A stretch of DNA of 64,000 nucleotides from JABMNT01 sp048262655 (GCA_048262655.1 JBLXEY010000003.1:372001-436000); one strand, 5' to 3'. Positions 17,994-26,927 are shown, counted from the stretch's first letter. The notes: generated by a model from the sequence alone, not told the origin. Made by a program: numbers and translations.

Positions 17994-18827
17994 CTATTCT
18001 GATAATCCCTGGCATAGAATCTGCGCAAGGCCAATGGCGCCAGAAATCGGTTTCAGCGGGCTGGTCGAATCCTGCTCAACGGGAAACGCCAGTGTCGCAT
18101 TTTTTGCCAACGGACTTTCGAGTGTGTCCGTAATTGCAATGATCGAGCGCCGTCGAACATGCGCGTCCCGAATGACGTCAAGGACAGCCGGAGTATAGGG
18201 TGGAAAGCTGACACAAATCAGAAGGTCATCATATCCCATGTTGGCCACTTGTTGTTCTGCCATGCCGCCCCCAAAATCCAGAAGGCTGCAATGGCGTTCC
18301 GCTCTTGAAATTCCGTAGGCCAAATAGGTAGCGATCGGGCGCGCCCGGCGAAGACCTGCAATGTGAATGTGGGAAGCCGACTTCATCATCGCAACGGCTT
18401 CAGAAAGGTTCTCGAGATTCGTCTGAGAACGCACATTCTCCAAAGAGGCAATTAACCCGTCAATCGAGTCTTCAAAAATACGCGCCATATCAGGCGCGGG
18501 TGCCCCTTCCGGTTTTTCGCGATAGACTTGAGCCCGCTTATCTGGTGCCCCTTCGATCAACCGAAGCCGGAAGACCTTCTGCATTTCTGAAAACCCGCCA
18601 TACCCCAGTTCTTTCGCAAAACGAATGAGTGTGGAAGGTTGCACGCTGACGTCGCGCGCGATCTCGGCAACCGTATTCAGAGCGAACTGGTTCGGCTCGT
18701 CTAGAGCTGAGCGTGCGATCCTCTGAAGGTGCGGCGACAGCTCGTCAAAGCGATTGCGGATACGTGCCCGTAATGCATCAAAGGTCTCGAGAGATGTTTG
18801 AGGGTCCGGCAGAGGTTCATTTTTCAT
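17994..18827 (-). CDS. MurR/RpiR-family regulator (HTH_6 plus SIS domain)
   Basis: About 277 residues from the ATG at 18827; the frame is open further upstream to 18920 but that stretch is a translation of operator DNA. The N-terminal helix-turn-helix reads VAEIARDVSVQPSTLIRFAK, followed by the family signature LGYGGFSEMQ. The C-terminal SIS domain (HIAGLRRARPIATYLAYG) binds sugar phosphates or related ligands. Divergent from the ABC importer operon, with four palindromic sites between them, so it very likely regulates that operon and itself. The ligand may hint at the transported compound. Confidence 0.88.
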   Translation of the reverse strand: MKNEPLPDPQTSLETFDALRARIRNRFDELSPHLQRIARSALDEPNQFALNTVAEIARDVSVQPSTLIRFAKELGYGGFSEMQKVFRLRLIEGAPDKRAQVYREKPEGAPAPDMARIFEDSIDGLIASLENVRSQTNLENLSEAVAMMKSASHIHIAGLRRARPIATYLAYGISRAERHCSLLDFGGGMAEQQVANMGYDDLLICVSFPPYTPAVLDVIRDAHVRRRSIIAITDTLESPLAKNATLAFPVEQDSTSPLKPISGAIGLAQILCQGLSE

Positions 18828-18842
18828 AGGCCAAGCGTGACT

Positions 18843-18854
18843 GAATAAATGTTC
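18843..18854. promoter_or_regulatory. Operator-like palindrome GAATAAATGTTC, copy 1
   Basis: First of four similar 12-mers between the RpiR-type regulator and the ABC operon. Consensus GAATRAAYRTTC. It lies close to the regulator start, fitting autoregulation. Confidence 0.6.
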
Positions 18855-18880
18855 TATTTCAAGGTGAAACAGACGAAATA

Positions 18881-18892
18881 GAATAAATATTC
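18881..18892. promoter_or_regulatory. Operator-like palindrome GAATAAATATTC, copy 2
   Basis: Identical to copy 4. Flanking bases extend the dyad to ATAGAATAAATATTCTAT (18878-18895). Starts 38 bp after copy 1. Confidence 0.65.
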
Positions 18893-18910
18893 TATTGTGT
18901 ATTGACAAAA

Positions 18911-18922
18911 GAATGAACATTC
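18911..18922. promoter_or_regulatory. Operator-like palindrome GAATGAACATTC, copy 3
   Basis: Same GAAT...ATTC dyad with a different centre. Starts 30 bp after copy 2 and 24 bp before copy 4. Confidence 0.55.
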
Positions 18923-18934
18923 ATACACACTATT

Positions 18935-18946
18935 GAATAAATATTC
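18935..18946. promoter_or_regulatory. Operator-like palindrome GAATAAATATTC, copy 4
   Basis: Identical 12-mer to copy 2, 66 bp before the binding-protein start, so it could cover the operon promoter. Confidence 0.65.
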
Positions 18947-19011
18947 TAATCTGAGTCAACTCAGAACAAATGTTTCTTGGAGTGCGTTTTTAACAAACGA
19001 TTGGGAGTAAA

Positions 19012-20304
19012 ATGATGACTAAGTTTAATGTATCTCGACGCCAATTACTGAGAAGTACGGCTGGTTTGGGAGCCATCAGTACCGTATTTGGACCTTGGAA
19101 GCACAACCGGGTTTATGCGGCAGGCACTGACAAGCCTATAAAAATCGGCATTACCTCTGATTCAAGCGGCCAATACGCCAACTCTGGCGCCAGTGACCGT
19201 CGTGGCATGCAAATGGCGATTGACGAATATAACCAAAAGGGTGGCGTCTTGGGGCGCAAGATTACGTCAACGCATGTGGATACGGAAACAACACCGGCAA
19301 CGGGTAGCCGTGTCGCAGAACGAATGATCCACAGGGAAGAAGCAGGCTTTCTGATCGGTGCTGTCAGCTCGGGGGTTGCAAATGCAATCAGTCAGGTCGC
19401 CCAGAAAAATGGCGTGATTTACTTCAATACAAATTCTTCTTCGCCGACAGAGTCTGGCAAAAATTGCCATCGGGTCAAATTTGTCTGGGATGGAAATGGG
19501 ACCAATTTCGCGAAGGCGGCTGTGAAAAATGCCATCGATCGCTATGGTAAGAACTGGACGCTTCTGACCAACGACTATGTTTGGGGCCATAACACGGCGG
19601 CATCGACCCGCTCTTTGCTCGAAACTTATGGCGGTACGGTGACGGAAGAAATACTGGTTCCCCAGGGGACCCGAGATTTCTCCTCGGCTCTTCTCAAAAT
19701 CCAACAAGCCAAACCAGACGTTGTTGCCGCTGCCATCGGCGGCGATGATCAAAAATCAATGCGCCAGCAGGTTGCACAGTTGGGCATGGGTTCAAGCCCG
19801 GCGTGGATCAACAATCAACAAGATTGGCCAGATGTTTACGGCCTGCCTCTTGATAATCTGTTCGGTGTCTTCGGCACAACCTGGTATTACAAACTCGATC
19901 TGCCCGGTGTCGCTGACTTTGTAAAACGTTACCAAACGATGTATCCCGAAACCCGTATGCGTGTTCCCGGAAACGTCTTCTACAACGGCTATATGGCCAT
20001 GAAGAACCTTCTGGCCGCAATTGAACGGGCTGGGTCCACAAACAACATCGCCGTTATCAAGCAGCTTGAAGGGCACAAAATGTCTGCCGCCGAACGCATG
20101 CAGCATCATGATGCCTGGATTGATCCGGATACACATCAGGTGCAGCAGTCTATCTATCTGGCAACGGCCAATCCTAAGCCCAGCACCTCTGACGATATGT
20201 TTGAGATCCTGAGCAACGTCGCGCCTGATCTCGTACGTGATGGTGATTCAGCAAAGGCTTGCAAGATGGAGTCTTACGCCGATACGCCGACATTCGACGC
20301 TTAA
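19012..20304 (+). CDS. Amide/urea/branched-chain-type ABC substrate-binding protein with Tat signal
   Basis: 430 residues. The N-terminus VSRRQLLRSTAGLGAIS is a twin-arginine signal, so it is exported folded. The mature start PIKIGITSDSSGQYANSGA and EYNQKGGVLGRKI are typical of type I periplasmic binding proteins of the Liv/Urt/Fmd group. It captures the substrate for the permeases encoded next. GGGAG precedes two adjacent ATGs (19012, 19015), either of which may be used. A hairpin follows the stop, which commonly keeps the binding protein more abundant than the permeases. Confidence 0.9.
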   Translation: MMTKFNVSRRQLLRSTAGLGAISTVFGPWKHNRVYAAGTDKPIKIGITSDSSGQYANSGASDRRGMQMAIDEYNQKGGVLGRKITSTHVDTETTPATGSRVAERMIHREEAGFLIGAVSSGVANAISQVAQKNGVIYFNTNSSSPTESGKNCHRVKFVWDGNGTNFAKAAVKNAIDRYGKNWTLLTNDYVWGHNTAASTRSLLETYGGTVTEEILVPQGTRDFSSALLKIQQAKPDVVAAAIGGDDQKSMRQQVAQLGMGSSPAWINNQQDWPDVYGLPLDNLFGVFGTTWYYKLDLPGVADFVKRYQTMYPETRMRVPGNVFYNGYMAMKNLLAAIERAGSTNNIAVIKQLEGHKMSAAERMQHHDAWIDPDTHQVQQSIYLATANPKPSTSDDMFEILSNVAPDLVRDGDSAKACKMESYADTPTFDA

Positions 20305-20310
20305 CGTGAG

Positions 20311-20337
20311 GACGCGGTCGGTTTACCCGGCCGCGTC
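20311..20337 (+). terminator. Stem-loop after the binding-protein gene (attenuator/stabiliser)
   Basis: 11-bp stem GACGCGGTCGG / CCGGCCGCGTC with one G-U wobble and loop TTTAC. No T tract follows, so it is more likely an mRNA-stabilising or partial terminator structure between the binding protein and permease genes. Confidence 0.6.
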
Positions 20338-20372
20338 ATTACGCCCCTCCCTATCCAGATGTTTGAAATAAA

Positions 20373-21293
20373 ATGAGTTTGCTCTTACCGCACCTGATCA
20401 ATGGCCTGACACTCGGACTGCTGTTTGCTCTGATCGCACTTGGCTTTACGTTAATTGTCGGTGTTATGGAAGTTATCAATCTTGCCCATGGTTCCCTGTT
20501 TGCCATTGGTGCCTACTTCGCGCTGTCGGTGATAGGTGCAAGTGGCCTTGAAGGTACGATGATGGGTGACTGGTGGTTATCGTTACCAATTGGTTTGCGA
20601 TATACATCCGCCTTATTCATAGCACCACTGCTTGCCGCGTTGGTCGGTATGGTTCTTGAAGTGGCGCTTCGTCGTACCTACGGTAAGCCGCCTCTATATG
20701 GATTATTGCTCACCTTTGGGGCGGCTCTGGTTATTGAAGAAATCGTCCGCCTTGTGTGGGGTACTGGCGAACAAAACCTCCTGTTGCCGCAAGCCATCAA
20801 TGGCGCTGTCTTGATCGGTGGCCTCATTTTCTCAAAATACAAAATCTTTGCGGCGCTGTTTGCGATTGCTGCAATCTTTGCTGTATGGGTGTTTCTCGAA
20901 AAAACACCTTATGGCGCTATTATTAAAGCAGGTGCGCACGATAGCGAAATGATCCGCGCGCTCGGATATGACCTGGCCAAACTACGGCTCTATGTTTTCG
21001 GTTTTGGCGCAGGGTTGGCGGGGCTTGCCGGTATTGCTTTGGTTCCCATATGGGGGCTGCGTCCTCATGTCGGTATCGACGTGGTTATCCCAGCCTTCTT
21101 GATCATCGTCCTTGGCGGCATTGGAAGTTTTTGGGGTGCGATCGGAGCGGCGATCCTGGTCGGTTTATCCGTCGGCGTTACAGGTGCATACGCTTCCGCC
21201 TGGGCGATGATGTCTATGTACATTTTATTGATTGCTGTTGTGGGCTTACGGGCTCGCGGATTGTTCGGCAAAAAAAGCGCGTTGGAGAACTAG
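20373..21293 (+). CDS. ABC permease, LivH type
   Basis: 306 residues of membrane helices with the LivH/UrtB signatures: FALIALGFTLIVGVMEVINLAHGSLF near the N-terminus and AGLAGLAGIALVPIWGL later. It forms half of the translocation pore with the LivM-type protein. Separated from the binding protein by a stem-loop and from the next gene by 2 nt. Substrate specificity lies with the binding protein. Confidence 0.9.
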   Translation: MSLLLPHLINGLTLGLLFALIALGFTLIVGVMEVINLAHGSLFAIGAYFALSVIGASGLEGTMMGDWWLSLPIGLRYTSALFIAPLLAALVGMVLEVALRRTYGKPPLYGLLLTFGAALVIEEIVRLVWGTGEQNLLLPQAINGAVLIGGLIFSKYKIFAALFAIAAIFAVWVFLEKTPYGAIIKAGAHDSEMIRALGYDLAKLRLYVFGFGAGLAGLAGIALVPIWGLRPHVGIDVVIPAFLIIVLGGIGSFWGAIGAAILVGLSVGVTGAYASAWAMMSMYILLIAVVGLRARGLFGKKSALEN

Positions 21294-21295
21294 AC

Positions 21296-22339
21296 ATGAT
21301 TTCGCTCTCCAACATCTCCCATCGATCAAACGATTGGATAACACCACAAATTATCCTCTTCGGCGTTTTCCTTTTAAGTTTGCCAATGTGGATTAACGCT
21401 ATTGGCCTCTATCCCTACATCGGTATTGAGATTGCCATCTGGATAATTTTCGCTCTTGGCTTCAATATTCTATTTGGATATTCGGGCCTCCATTCCTTTG
21501 GTCATGGCGCGTACCTTGGTGTCGGAGCGTATGCATTTGGCCTCTTTCAACAAACTGTTGGCGTGAGCCTGCTTGGGGGTCTTGCGGCAGCAATGATCGC
21601 TGCAACAATCGCCGGTGGGTTGGTTGCTCTCTGTGTTTCCCATCGTCGCGGTATCTATTTCTCCCTTATGACGATCGCGTTCGGTCAGGTGTTCTGGTTT
21701 GCTGCGATAAAACTTCATTGGATCACGGGTGGAGAGGATGGTCTTCTCAATATTCCGCGTCCCGATCTGGATTTGGGTTTCTTCCAATTTAGCCTGAGCG
21801 ACAATACAGCGCTTTACTACGTTGTTGCCGTTATTGTTCTGGTCATCACGACCGTTACATGGCGGCTGGTTCACTCCCCATTCGGTCGTATCCTGCAAGC
21901 TGTACGCCAAAATGAAACCAGGGCACTTTTCGTCGGCTATGATGTCTGGTGGTTTAAATGGAGCGCCTTTGCCTTGTCGACCATGTTCGCAGGCCTTGCC
22001 GGCGGGCTGTTTGCGATGGCTCAGGAAAGCGCCTATCCGGATGTCATGAGTCTGCATCAATCAGGGTTGATTGTGATGATGGTGCTCGTTGGTGGTGGTC
22101 TCGTAAATTTCTGGGGTCCGATCCTTGGGGTCATTTTGTATTTCATTTCGCGCGATGTCTTGGGTTCAATCACAGAAACATGGCTGCTCTGGTACGGTTT
22201 GATGTTTGTTTTTCTGGTCATGTTTAAGCCGGAAGGTTTGGCCGGTTTACTATTGGAAATCCGCACGCCACCGAAACCAGAGCAAACAGACGCAGAAACT
22301 CCTGAACAAAAAGGAGATAAACAGAATGGCCTTGTTTGA
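21296..22339 (+). CDS. ABC permease, LivM type
   Basis: About 347 residues. The frame is open upstream within the preceding gene; the ATG at 21296, two bases after the LivH-type stop, is the sensible start. Signatures: ALGFNILFGYSGLHSFGHGAYLGVGAY (read as two adjacent segments) and AGLAGGLFAMAQESAYPD. Second pore subunit. Its last 14 nt overlap the next ATPase gene, so expression is coupled. Confidence 0.88.
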   Translation: MISLSNISHRSNDWITPQIILFGVFLLSLPMWINAIGLYPYIGIEIAIWIIFALGFNILFGYSGLHSFGHGAYLGVGAYAFGLFQQTVGVSLLGGLAAAMIAATIAGGLVALCVSHRRGIYFSLMTIAFGQVFWFAAIKLHWITGGEDGLLNIPRPDLDLGFFQFSLSDNTALYYVVAVIVLVITTVTWRLVHSPFGRILQAVRQNETRALFVGYDVWWFKWSAFALSTMFAGLAGGLFAMAQESAYPDVMSLHQSGLIVMMVLVGGGLVNFWGPILGVILYFISRDVLGSITETWLLWYGLMFVFLVMFKPEGLAGLLLEIRTPPKPEQTDAETPEQKGDKQNGLV

Positions 22340-23069
22340 AGCACATAACCTGCACAAGAGATTTGGGGCACGTGTTGTCCTCGAAGACATTTCCCTGTCT
22401 TTTGAAGAAGGACAGGTAACAGGGATAATGGGTCCGAACGGTGCCGGAAAAACGACGTGCTTTCATTGTTTGACAGGCCACTATAAGCCGACCCGCGGAA
22501 CGATCCAGTTTGACGGTCGCGATATCACAGGTATGGCTAAACAAAAGATATCCCGCGCAGGTATTTCCCGTTCTTTCCAACTTATGAACCTGTTCGACGA
22601 CAGTTCCGTTATCGAGAACATTATCCTGGCCTTGCCAGAATTTCGTCAACGCTCCCTGCGCGTGACCCAGTCCGTCTTTGATGATCCGATGTTATTGGAA
22701 CAAGCACGCACGATCCTTGATCAGGTGGGATTGTCAGGCCAGGAGTGGGTGCCTTCGATTTCATTGTCGTATGGCAATCGCCGCGCTTTGGAAATTGGCG
22801 TGGCTTTGGCGGCCAACCCAAGAATTGTTTTCCTTGATGAACCGACATCCGGTTTGGGTGCTGCCGCAACTCAGGATCTTGTAAAACTTATTCAAAATCT
22901 GCGCCATCAATATACTTTTGTAATGATCGAACACGACATGTCATTTTTATTCGAGCTGGCTGATAAAATATCGGTTATCCACTGGGGCCAGGTCATCGCC
23001 GAAGGAACGCCGACTGAACTACAATCAAATAAATGGGTCCAAAGGTCGGCACTGGGAGGGACACCCTAA
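22326..23069 (+). CDS. ABC ATPase, LivG type
   Basis: About 247 residues. Walker A GPNGAGKTT, signature LSYGNRRALEIG (LSYG variant common in this family), Walker B IVFLDEPTSGL, switch His in IEHDM. First of three ATPase-like genes. The start is the ATG inside the LivM tail, preceded by AAAGGAGAT; upstream in-frame codons belong to the permease region. Its stop TAA shares an A with the ATG of the next gene. Confidence 0.9.
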   Translation: MALFEAHNLHKRFGARVVLEDISLSFEEGQVTGIMGPNGAGKTTCFHCLTGHYKPTRGTIQFDGRDITGMAKQKISRAGISRSFQLMNLFDDSSVIENIILALPEFRQRSLRVTQSVFDDPMLLEQARTILDQVGLSGQEWVPSISLSYGNRRALEIGVALAANPRIVFLDEPTSGLGAAATQDLVKLIQNLRHQYTFVMIEHDMSFLFELADKISVIHWGQVIAEGTPTELQSNKWVQRSALGGTP

Positions 23070-23764
23070 TGTTGCAACTCCGTGATATCGAAACCTTCTA
23101 CGGCGAAACACAGGCAATATTTGGTGCTTCGTTATCGGTGGGTGAGGGTGAAATTGTCGCCTTGCTTGGGCCAAACGGAGCCGGGAAGACAACGACACTT
23201 CGCTCCATATTAGGTTTAACTCCCGCAAAAACCGGAACCATCGAATTCGACCGTCAAGAGATCACATTACGCCCAACCCACGAGATTTCGCACATGGGGG
23301 TCGGATGGGTGCCGGATGACCGTCGTATTTTCCCCGCCTTATCGGTAAGAAGAAACCTGCAGTTAGGTGTCAAGAAAACGCGGTTCAGGCCATGGGACAT
23401 TGACGAAATGTTTGGTATTTTTTCTGCCCTCGAGCATCTGATGGACAGAGATTGTGAAAATCTGTCCGGTGGCGAGATGCAGATGGTCGCCATATCGCGG
23501 GCGTTGCTCGGCTCTCCAGGTCTTGTGCTGCTTGACGAACCCAGCCAGGGACTTGCGCCCAAAATTGTTCAAGATGTTCTTAGAACGGTTGAGCGCCTCA
23601 AAGCAGAAGGGATTGCGACCTTGATCGTCGAACAAAACGCACTCGCGGCTTTGGCTGTTTCCGATCGGGTGTATGTCATGAACCGCGGGCGCATCGTACA
23701 TGAAGGTATGGCGGCGGAACTTCTTGGCAATGATAAATTGCGACAGCAGTTGATTGGAGTCTAG
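23069..23764 (+). CDS. ABC ATPase, LivF type
   Basis: About 231 residues. Walker A GPNGAGKTT, signature LSGGEMQMVAISRAL, Walker B LVLLDEPSQGL, switch His position replaced as usual in LivF by Gln in VEQNA. Second ATPase of the importer. Start at the TAATG overlap with LivG; an earlier in-frame ATG at 23033 lies inside LivG and is less likely. Confidence 0.9.
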   Translation: MLQLRDIETFYGETQAIFGASLSVGEGEIVALLGPNGAGKTTTLRSILGLTPAKTGTIEFDRQEITLRPTHEISHMGVGWVPDDRRIFPALSVRRNLQLGVKKTRFRPWDIDEMFGIFSALEHLMDRDCENLSGGEMQMVAISRALLGSPGLVLLDEPSQGLAPKIVQDVLRTVERLKAEGIATLIVEQNALAALAVSDRVYVMNRGRIVHEGMAAELLGNDKLRQQLIGV

Positions 23765-23766
23765 GA

Positions 23767-24402
23767 ATGTCAGCGTTGCTTGATGTACGTGATCTGCAAA
23801 AAATCTACACCAAAGGATGGTTGGGAAGAACACAAACATTCCGGCTGGATGCGAATTTTACGATTGAATCGCCATCCGTTGTTGGCCTGATGGGACCAAA
23901 TGGTTCCGGAAAAACGACACTATTTGAGTTGGTCACTGGTTCAAACCAGCCGACGGCGGGCGATGTTCTGATAAATGGAAAGGACATTCACCAGGTTCGA
24001 ACCGACGAACGTGATCGTCTTGCCATCCATTATCATCAATCCTATCAAGTGCGTCACTTTCGTTCCTTTCGGCCGAACATGTTGATGCAACGCGCAGGCT
24101 CAGACTACCCACTTGTTCATCTTTTTGATGAACCACAATTTAACACACAAGACGGTTACATTGGGTTTATGCTCGATTTCTTTGCCAAACTGCGCGCTGA
24201 AGATCGTCTCGTTTTTTTGTGCGTTCACCCTAACGAGCCATTCCATCTCGAGATCCTTCAAGACATTTGCGAACAGTTTATTTTTGTTCAAAATGGTAAG
24301 GTTTCGCAACACGCCAGCTATCAAGAGGTGATCGCACATCCGCCTGCGCGGGCTTATCTTGGTCAGTTGTTAGAGGATAACAGACATGAATCAGACATTT
24401 GA
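23767..24402 (+). CDS. Degenerate ABC-ATPase-like protein without signature motif
   Basis: 211 residues. Walker A GPNGSGKTT (43-51), a possible Q-loop glutamine near 91 and Walker B LVHLFDEP (116-123) are present, but only ~25 residues separate Q-loop and Walker B where a normal ATPase has a helical subdomain and an LSGGQ motif. The signature is absent. Such a protein could bind ATP but should not form a canonical dimer site. The DNA is in frame throughout, so this looks like an evolved form, not decay. It may regulate the importer or an enzyme of the operon (inference). Confidence 0.75.
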   Translation: MSALLDVRDLQKIYTKGWLGRTQTFRLDANFTIESPSVVGLMGPNGSGKTTLFELVTGSNQPTAGDVLINGKDIHQVRTDERDRLAIHYHQSYQVRHFRSFRPNMLMQRAGSDYPLVHLFDEPQFNTQDGYIGFMLDFFAKLRAEDRLVFLCVHPNEPFHLEILQDICEQFIFVQNGKVSQHASYQEVIAHPPARAYLGQLLEDNRHESDI

Positions 24403-24706
24403 AAAACGTGCGTTTCAAACGCCCGTCGATGCGTCCTATGTAAAATCGCGTTGGCGTTCGCAAGGATTTAGCTTTGATGTTTTTCGGGACCCGCCGGGGC
24501 AGGAGTGGAACAACTTTGTCCACGAAACGGATGAGTATGTTGTGGTCGCAAATGGCGAGCTTTCGATCAAGGTCGGAACGTCTGAGGCTGTTTGTGGGCC
24601 GGGAGATTTGGTAAGAATTCCGCGCGGGACTTCTCATTCGTTAAAGACGGTCTCGCTCACAGGAAGTATTTGGTATTATGGGTATGGGATATGGGACAAA
24701 CAATGA
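24386..24706 (+). CDS. Small cupin-domain protein
   Basis: 106 residues, a single cupin: EWNNFVHETDEYVVVANGEL then GPGDLVRIPRGTSHSLK. Two His and several acidic residues could bind a metal. Overlaps the preceding gene by 17 nt and the next by 4 nt (ATGA), so it is firmly in the operon. Likely an isomerase/epimerase-like or ligand-binding accessory in catabolism of the imported compound. Confidence 0.8.
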   Translation: MNQTFEKRAFQTPVDASYVKSRWRSQGFSFDVFRDPPGQEWNNFVHETDEYVVVANGELSIKVGTSEAVCGPGDLVRIPRGTSHSLKTVSLTGSIWYYGYGIWDKQ

Positions 24707-25710
24707 CACCACAAAAGGTCACCTCAGCAGCTCTTGTTGGTGCGGGGATGATAAGCTTGTACCACTTGCGGGCATGGAAAGCCGCAGGTGTTCCCATCGT
24801 TGCGATCTGCGACGTTGACCGAGAGGCAGCGCAGGCGCGTGCTCAGGAATTTGATATCGACAGGGTCTATGATGATCCGGAAGCTTTATTCCGGGATGGT
24901 GGATTCGAGGTTGTCGATATCGCTGCGTCGGTCGGTGCACATGATCCCGTCACGCGCCTTGCGGCAGATCATGGGGTCCACGTCATCTTGCAAAAGCCGA
25001 TGGTCGAGACCGTGCGCGAAGCTGAAGACCTCGTTGCGTATGTTGGCGAGAACATACGCTTTATGATTCACGAAAACTATCGTTTTCGCCCGCATTACAT
25101 GACGGTGCGCCAATGGATTGATGACGGCCGCATCGGAAAGGTTCGCCATATGGCAATCTCCTGCCGTGGCTCTGGTCTGTGTCCACGGTCGAACGCCGAA
25201 CCGTTCTTGCTTGAACGTCAACCCTATCTGAAAGGGTTTAAACGCAATTTGGTTTTTGAAACCATGATCCATCATTTGGATGTTTGCCGGGCGATCGCCG
25301 GGCCGCTGAAAGTTGTTGCTGCCCGTCTTGGAAAACTGGCCGATGGCTTGCCGGGCGAAGACACCGCGGCCATTCTGCTGGACGGTCCGGACGGGTTGAT
25401 TGTGACCGCGGATGGTTGTATTTGCGCGCCCGGATATCCCGAACTTCATGGAGACCGCTTGGAAGTTATTGGCACGACCGGCACCATCATACTCGAACAG
25501 AACCGGATTTTTATGGCCGGAGAAGAAGATGCGGCAATTGAGGTGGACCTGATTGGGCGATATCAGGAATGCTTTGACACGGCAACGCGGGCATTCGTCG
25601 ATGGGGTGCGGCAGGGCCATCCGTTTGAGACAGATCGTCTGGACAATCTGCAGACCTTGCGGCTTATGGAAAGTGTTTATGTGTCGGCGGGCGTTGAGGT
25701 GCTCTCATGA
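24703..25710 (+). CDS. Gfo/Idh/MocA-family NAD(P)-dependent oxidoreductase
   Basis: About 335 residues. Rossmann start AALVGAGMISLYHLRAW, the EKP-like motif as QKPMVETVREAEDLV, and a C-terminal substrate domain. Family members oxidise sugars, inositols and sugar acids. The start is the ATG in the ATGA overlap with the cupin gene; the frame is open upstream. With the SDR and cupin it suggests conversion of a polyol or sugar-acid-like compound (inference). Confidence 0.88.
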   Translation: MTPQKVTSAALVGAGMISLYHLRAWKAAGVPIVAICDVDREAAQARAQEFDIDRVYDDPEALFRDGGFEVVDIAASVGAHDPVTRLAADHGVHVILQKPMVETVREAEDLVAYVGENIRFMIHENYRFRPHYMTVRQWIDDGRIGKVRHMAISCRGSGLCPRSNAEPFLLERQPYLKGFKRNLVFETMIHHLDVCRAIAGPLKVVAARLGKLADGLPGEDTAAILLDGPDGLIVTADGCICAPGYPELHGDRLEVIGTTGTIILEQNRIFMAGEEDAAIEVDLIGRYQECFDTATRAFVDGVRQGHPFETDRLDNLQTLRLMESVYVSAGVEVLS

Positions 25711-26519
25711 CGGTTTCTCTGACACCCAAGATCGATGTCGCCGCCCTTGATCAGCTTTTCAATGTGCATGGTCAGAAGGTTTTCATTCCCGGCGGCTATG
25801 GTGCGTTGGGCGCAGCAATTGCGTGGGGGTTTGCGCGTAATGGTGCGCATGTGGCAATCGCCGGCCCAAGCCAGGAAAAGGCAGATGAACTTGCGACAGC
25901 AATTCGCGCCGCGGGAGGTCACGCCCAAGGCTTTTCATTAAATGCGCGCAATGTGAAGGATATTCAATCCGTTACAGAACAAGTCGCAACCCATCTGGGA
26001 GGAATCGATACCTTGGTGAACTGCGTCGGTATTAATCGGGAACAGCGCCTTGCTGACGTGACGGCAGATGTCTTCGACGATATGTATGAAACCAATCTCC
26101 GTTCTGCCATGTTTTTGGCGCAAGCCGTTGCCGATCACCAAATTGCAGCAGGCACCAAGGGGCGGCATATACATATCGCGTCTGTTCGTTCTCAACTGGC
26201 TTTGCGCGGGCGTGGATATTCCGCTTATTGCGCGACCAAGGGGGCATTGGTGATGTTGGTGAAACAGCACGCCATGGAACTTGCGCCTGACGGGATTACT
26301 GTTAATGCCGTGGCACCAACCTTTATTTTATCGGATCGAATTCGCCCGCATCTTGAAAAAACCGAATTTCGTGACTTTATTCTTGATCGAAACCCCTTGG
26401 GACGGATCGGCGATCCCGTTGAAGTCGTCGGCCAGGTCATCGCACTGGCGGCACCCGCTGGCAGCTATATTACCGGTCAAACGATCTATATTGATGGTGG
26501 CGTTACCGCCAGCCAATAA
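25707..26519 (+). CDS. Short-chain dehydrogenase/reductase
   Basis: 270 residues. Cofactor loop GGYGALG (~29-35), NCVG motif, catalytic Ser ~159, Tyr174 and Lys178 in YSAYCATKG. C-terminal ITGQTIYIDGGVTAS is typical of classical SDRs such as gluconate 5-dehydrogenase and FabG-like enzymes. ATGA overlap with the oxidoreductase. Last gene of the importer operon. Confidence 0.9.
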   Translation: MTVSLTPKIDVAALDQLFNVHGQKVFIPGGYGALGAAIAWGFARNGAHVAIAGPSQEKADELATAIRAAGGHAQGFSLNARNVKDIQSVTEQVATHLGGIDTLVNCVGINREQRLADVTADVFDDMYETNLRSAMFLAQAVADHQIAAGTKGRHIHIASVRSQLALRGRGYSAYCATKGALVMLVKQHAMELAPDGITVNAVAPTFILSDRIRPHLEKTEFRDFILDRNPLGRIGDPVEVVGQVIALAAPAGSYITGQTIYIDGGVTASQ

Positions 26520-26927
26520 CCCACATTCCGGCCATTGGAACAAATCATCAAGATTAAATTTGTAAAGATCTTTCCATTTTTGTGATGCCTGTCACAGGCA
26601 AGGTGCGCTTGGCGGTCTATACAGCAGTTATCATTAATCTTGTAACTGAAGTAGACGTATCATGCCGACGCCGATCCAAATCGATAAAACCGTTCAATTC
26701 TTCCGCGATGTTGCGCGGCTTCTGGGTTTGCACGCGGATCGACAGCATGTGGTGCGCATCCCGCCATCCGGTAGATAATCGCGCCTGCTTTCTTTTGTAA
26801 TCGCGTGTCAGCATATCTCTCGCAACCTGCTTTTAGGTTTGGATCACGCCCTATCAACTTCCTGTCAGGGTATTTCCGCCCATCGTCAATCCTGCTATGT
26901 TTAACCATGGAAAGATAAGGAATTGGC
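26520..26927. other. 408-bp intergenic region
   Basis: No convincing gene. Short frames exist on both strands (a 38-codon plus-strand frame 26662-26778 and minus-strand frames of 65 and 89 codons) but none has a clear ribosome binding site or recognisable motif. It should hold the promoter of the adenylate cyclase gene and the end of the importer transcript; I see no strong terminator. Confidence 0.4.

Noticed and set aside
18828..18920. Extended N-terminus of the RpiR-type regulator
   Set aside because: The added residues are read from operator DNA; the ATG at 18827 fits the family start.
24886..25620. 244-codon minus-strand frame
   Set aside because: Opposite a clear Gfo/Idh/MocA gene in a tight operon; no family features.
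26617..26814. 65-codon minus-strand frame in the large gap
   Set aside because: No ribosome binding site or known motif, and it overlaps other short frames.
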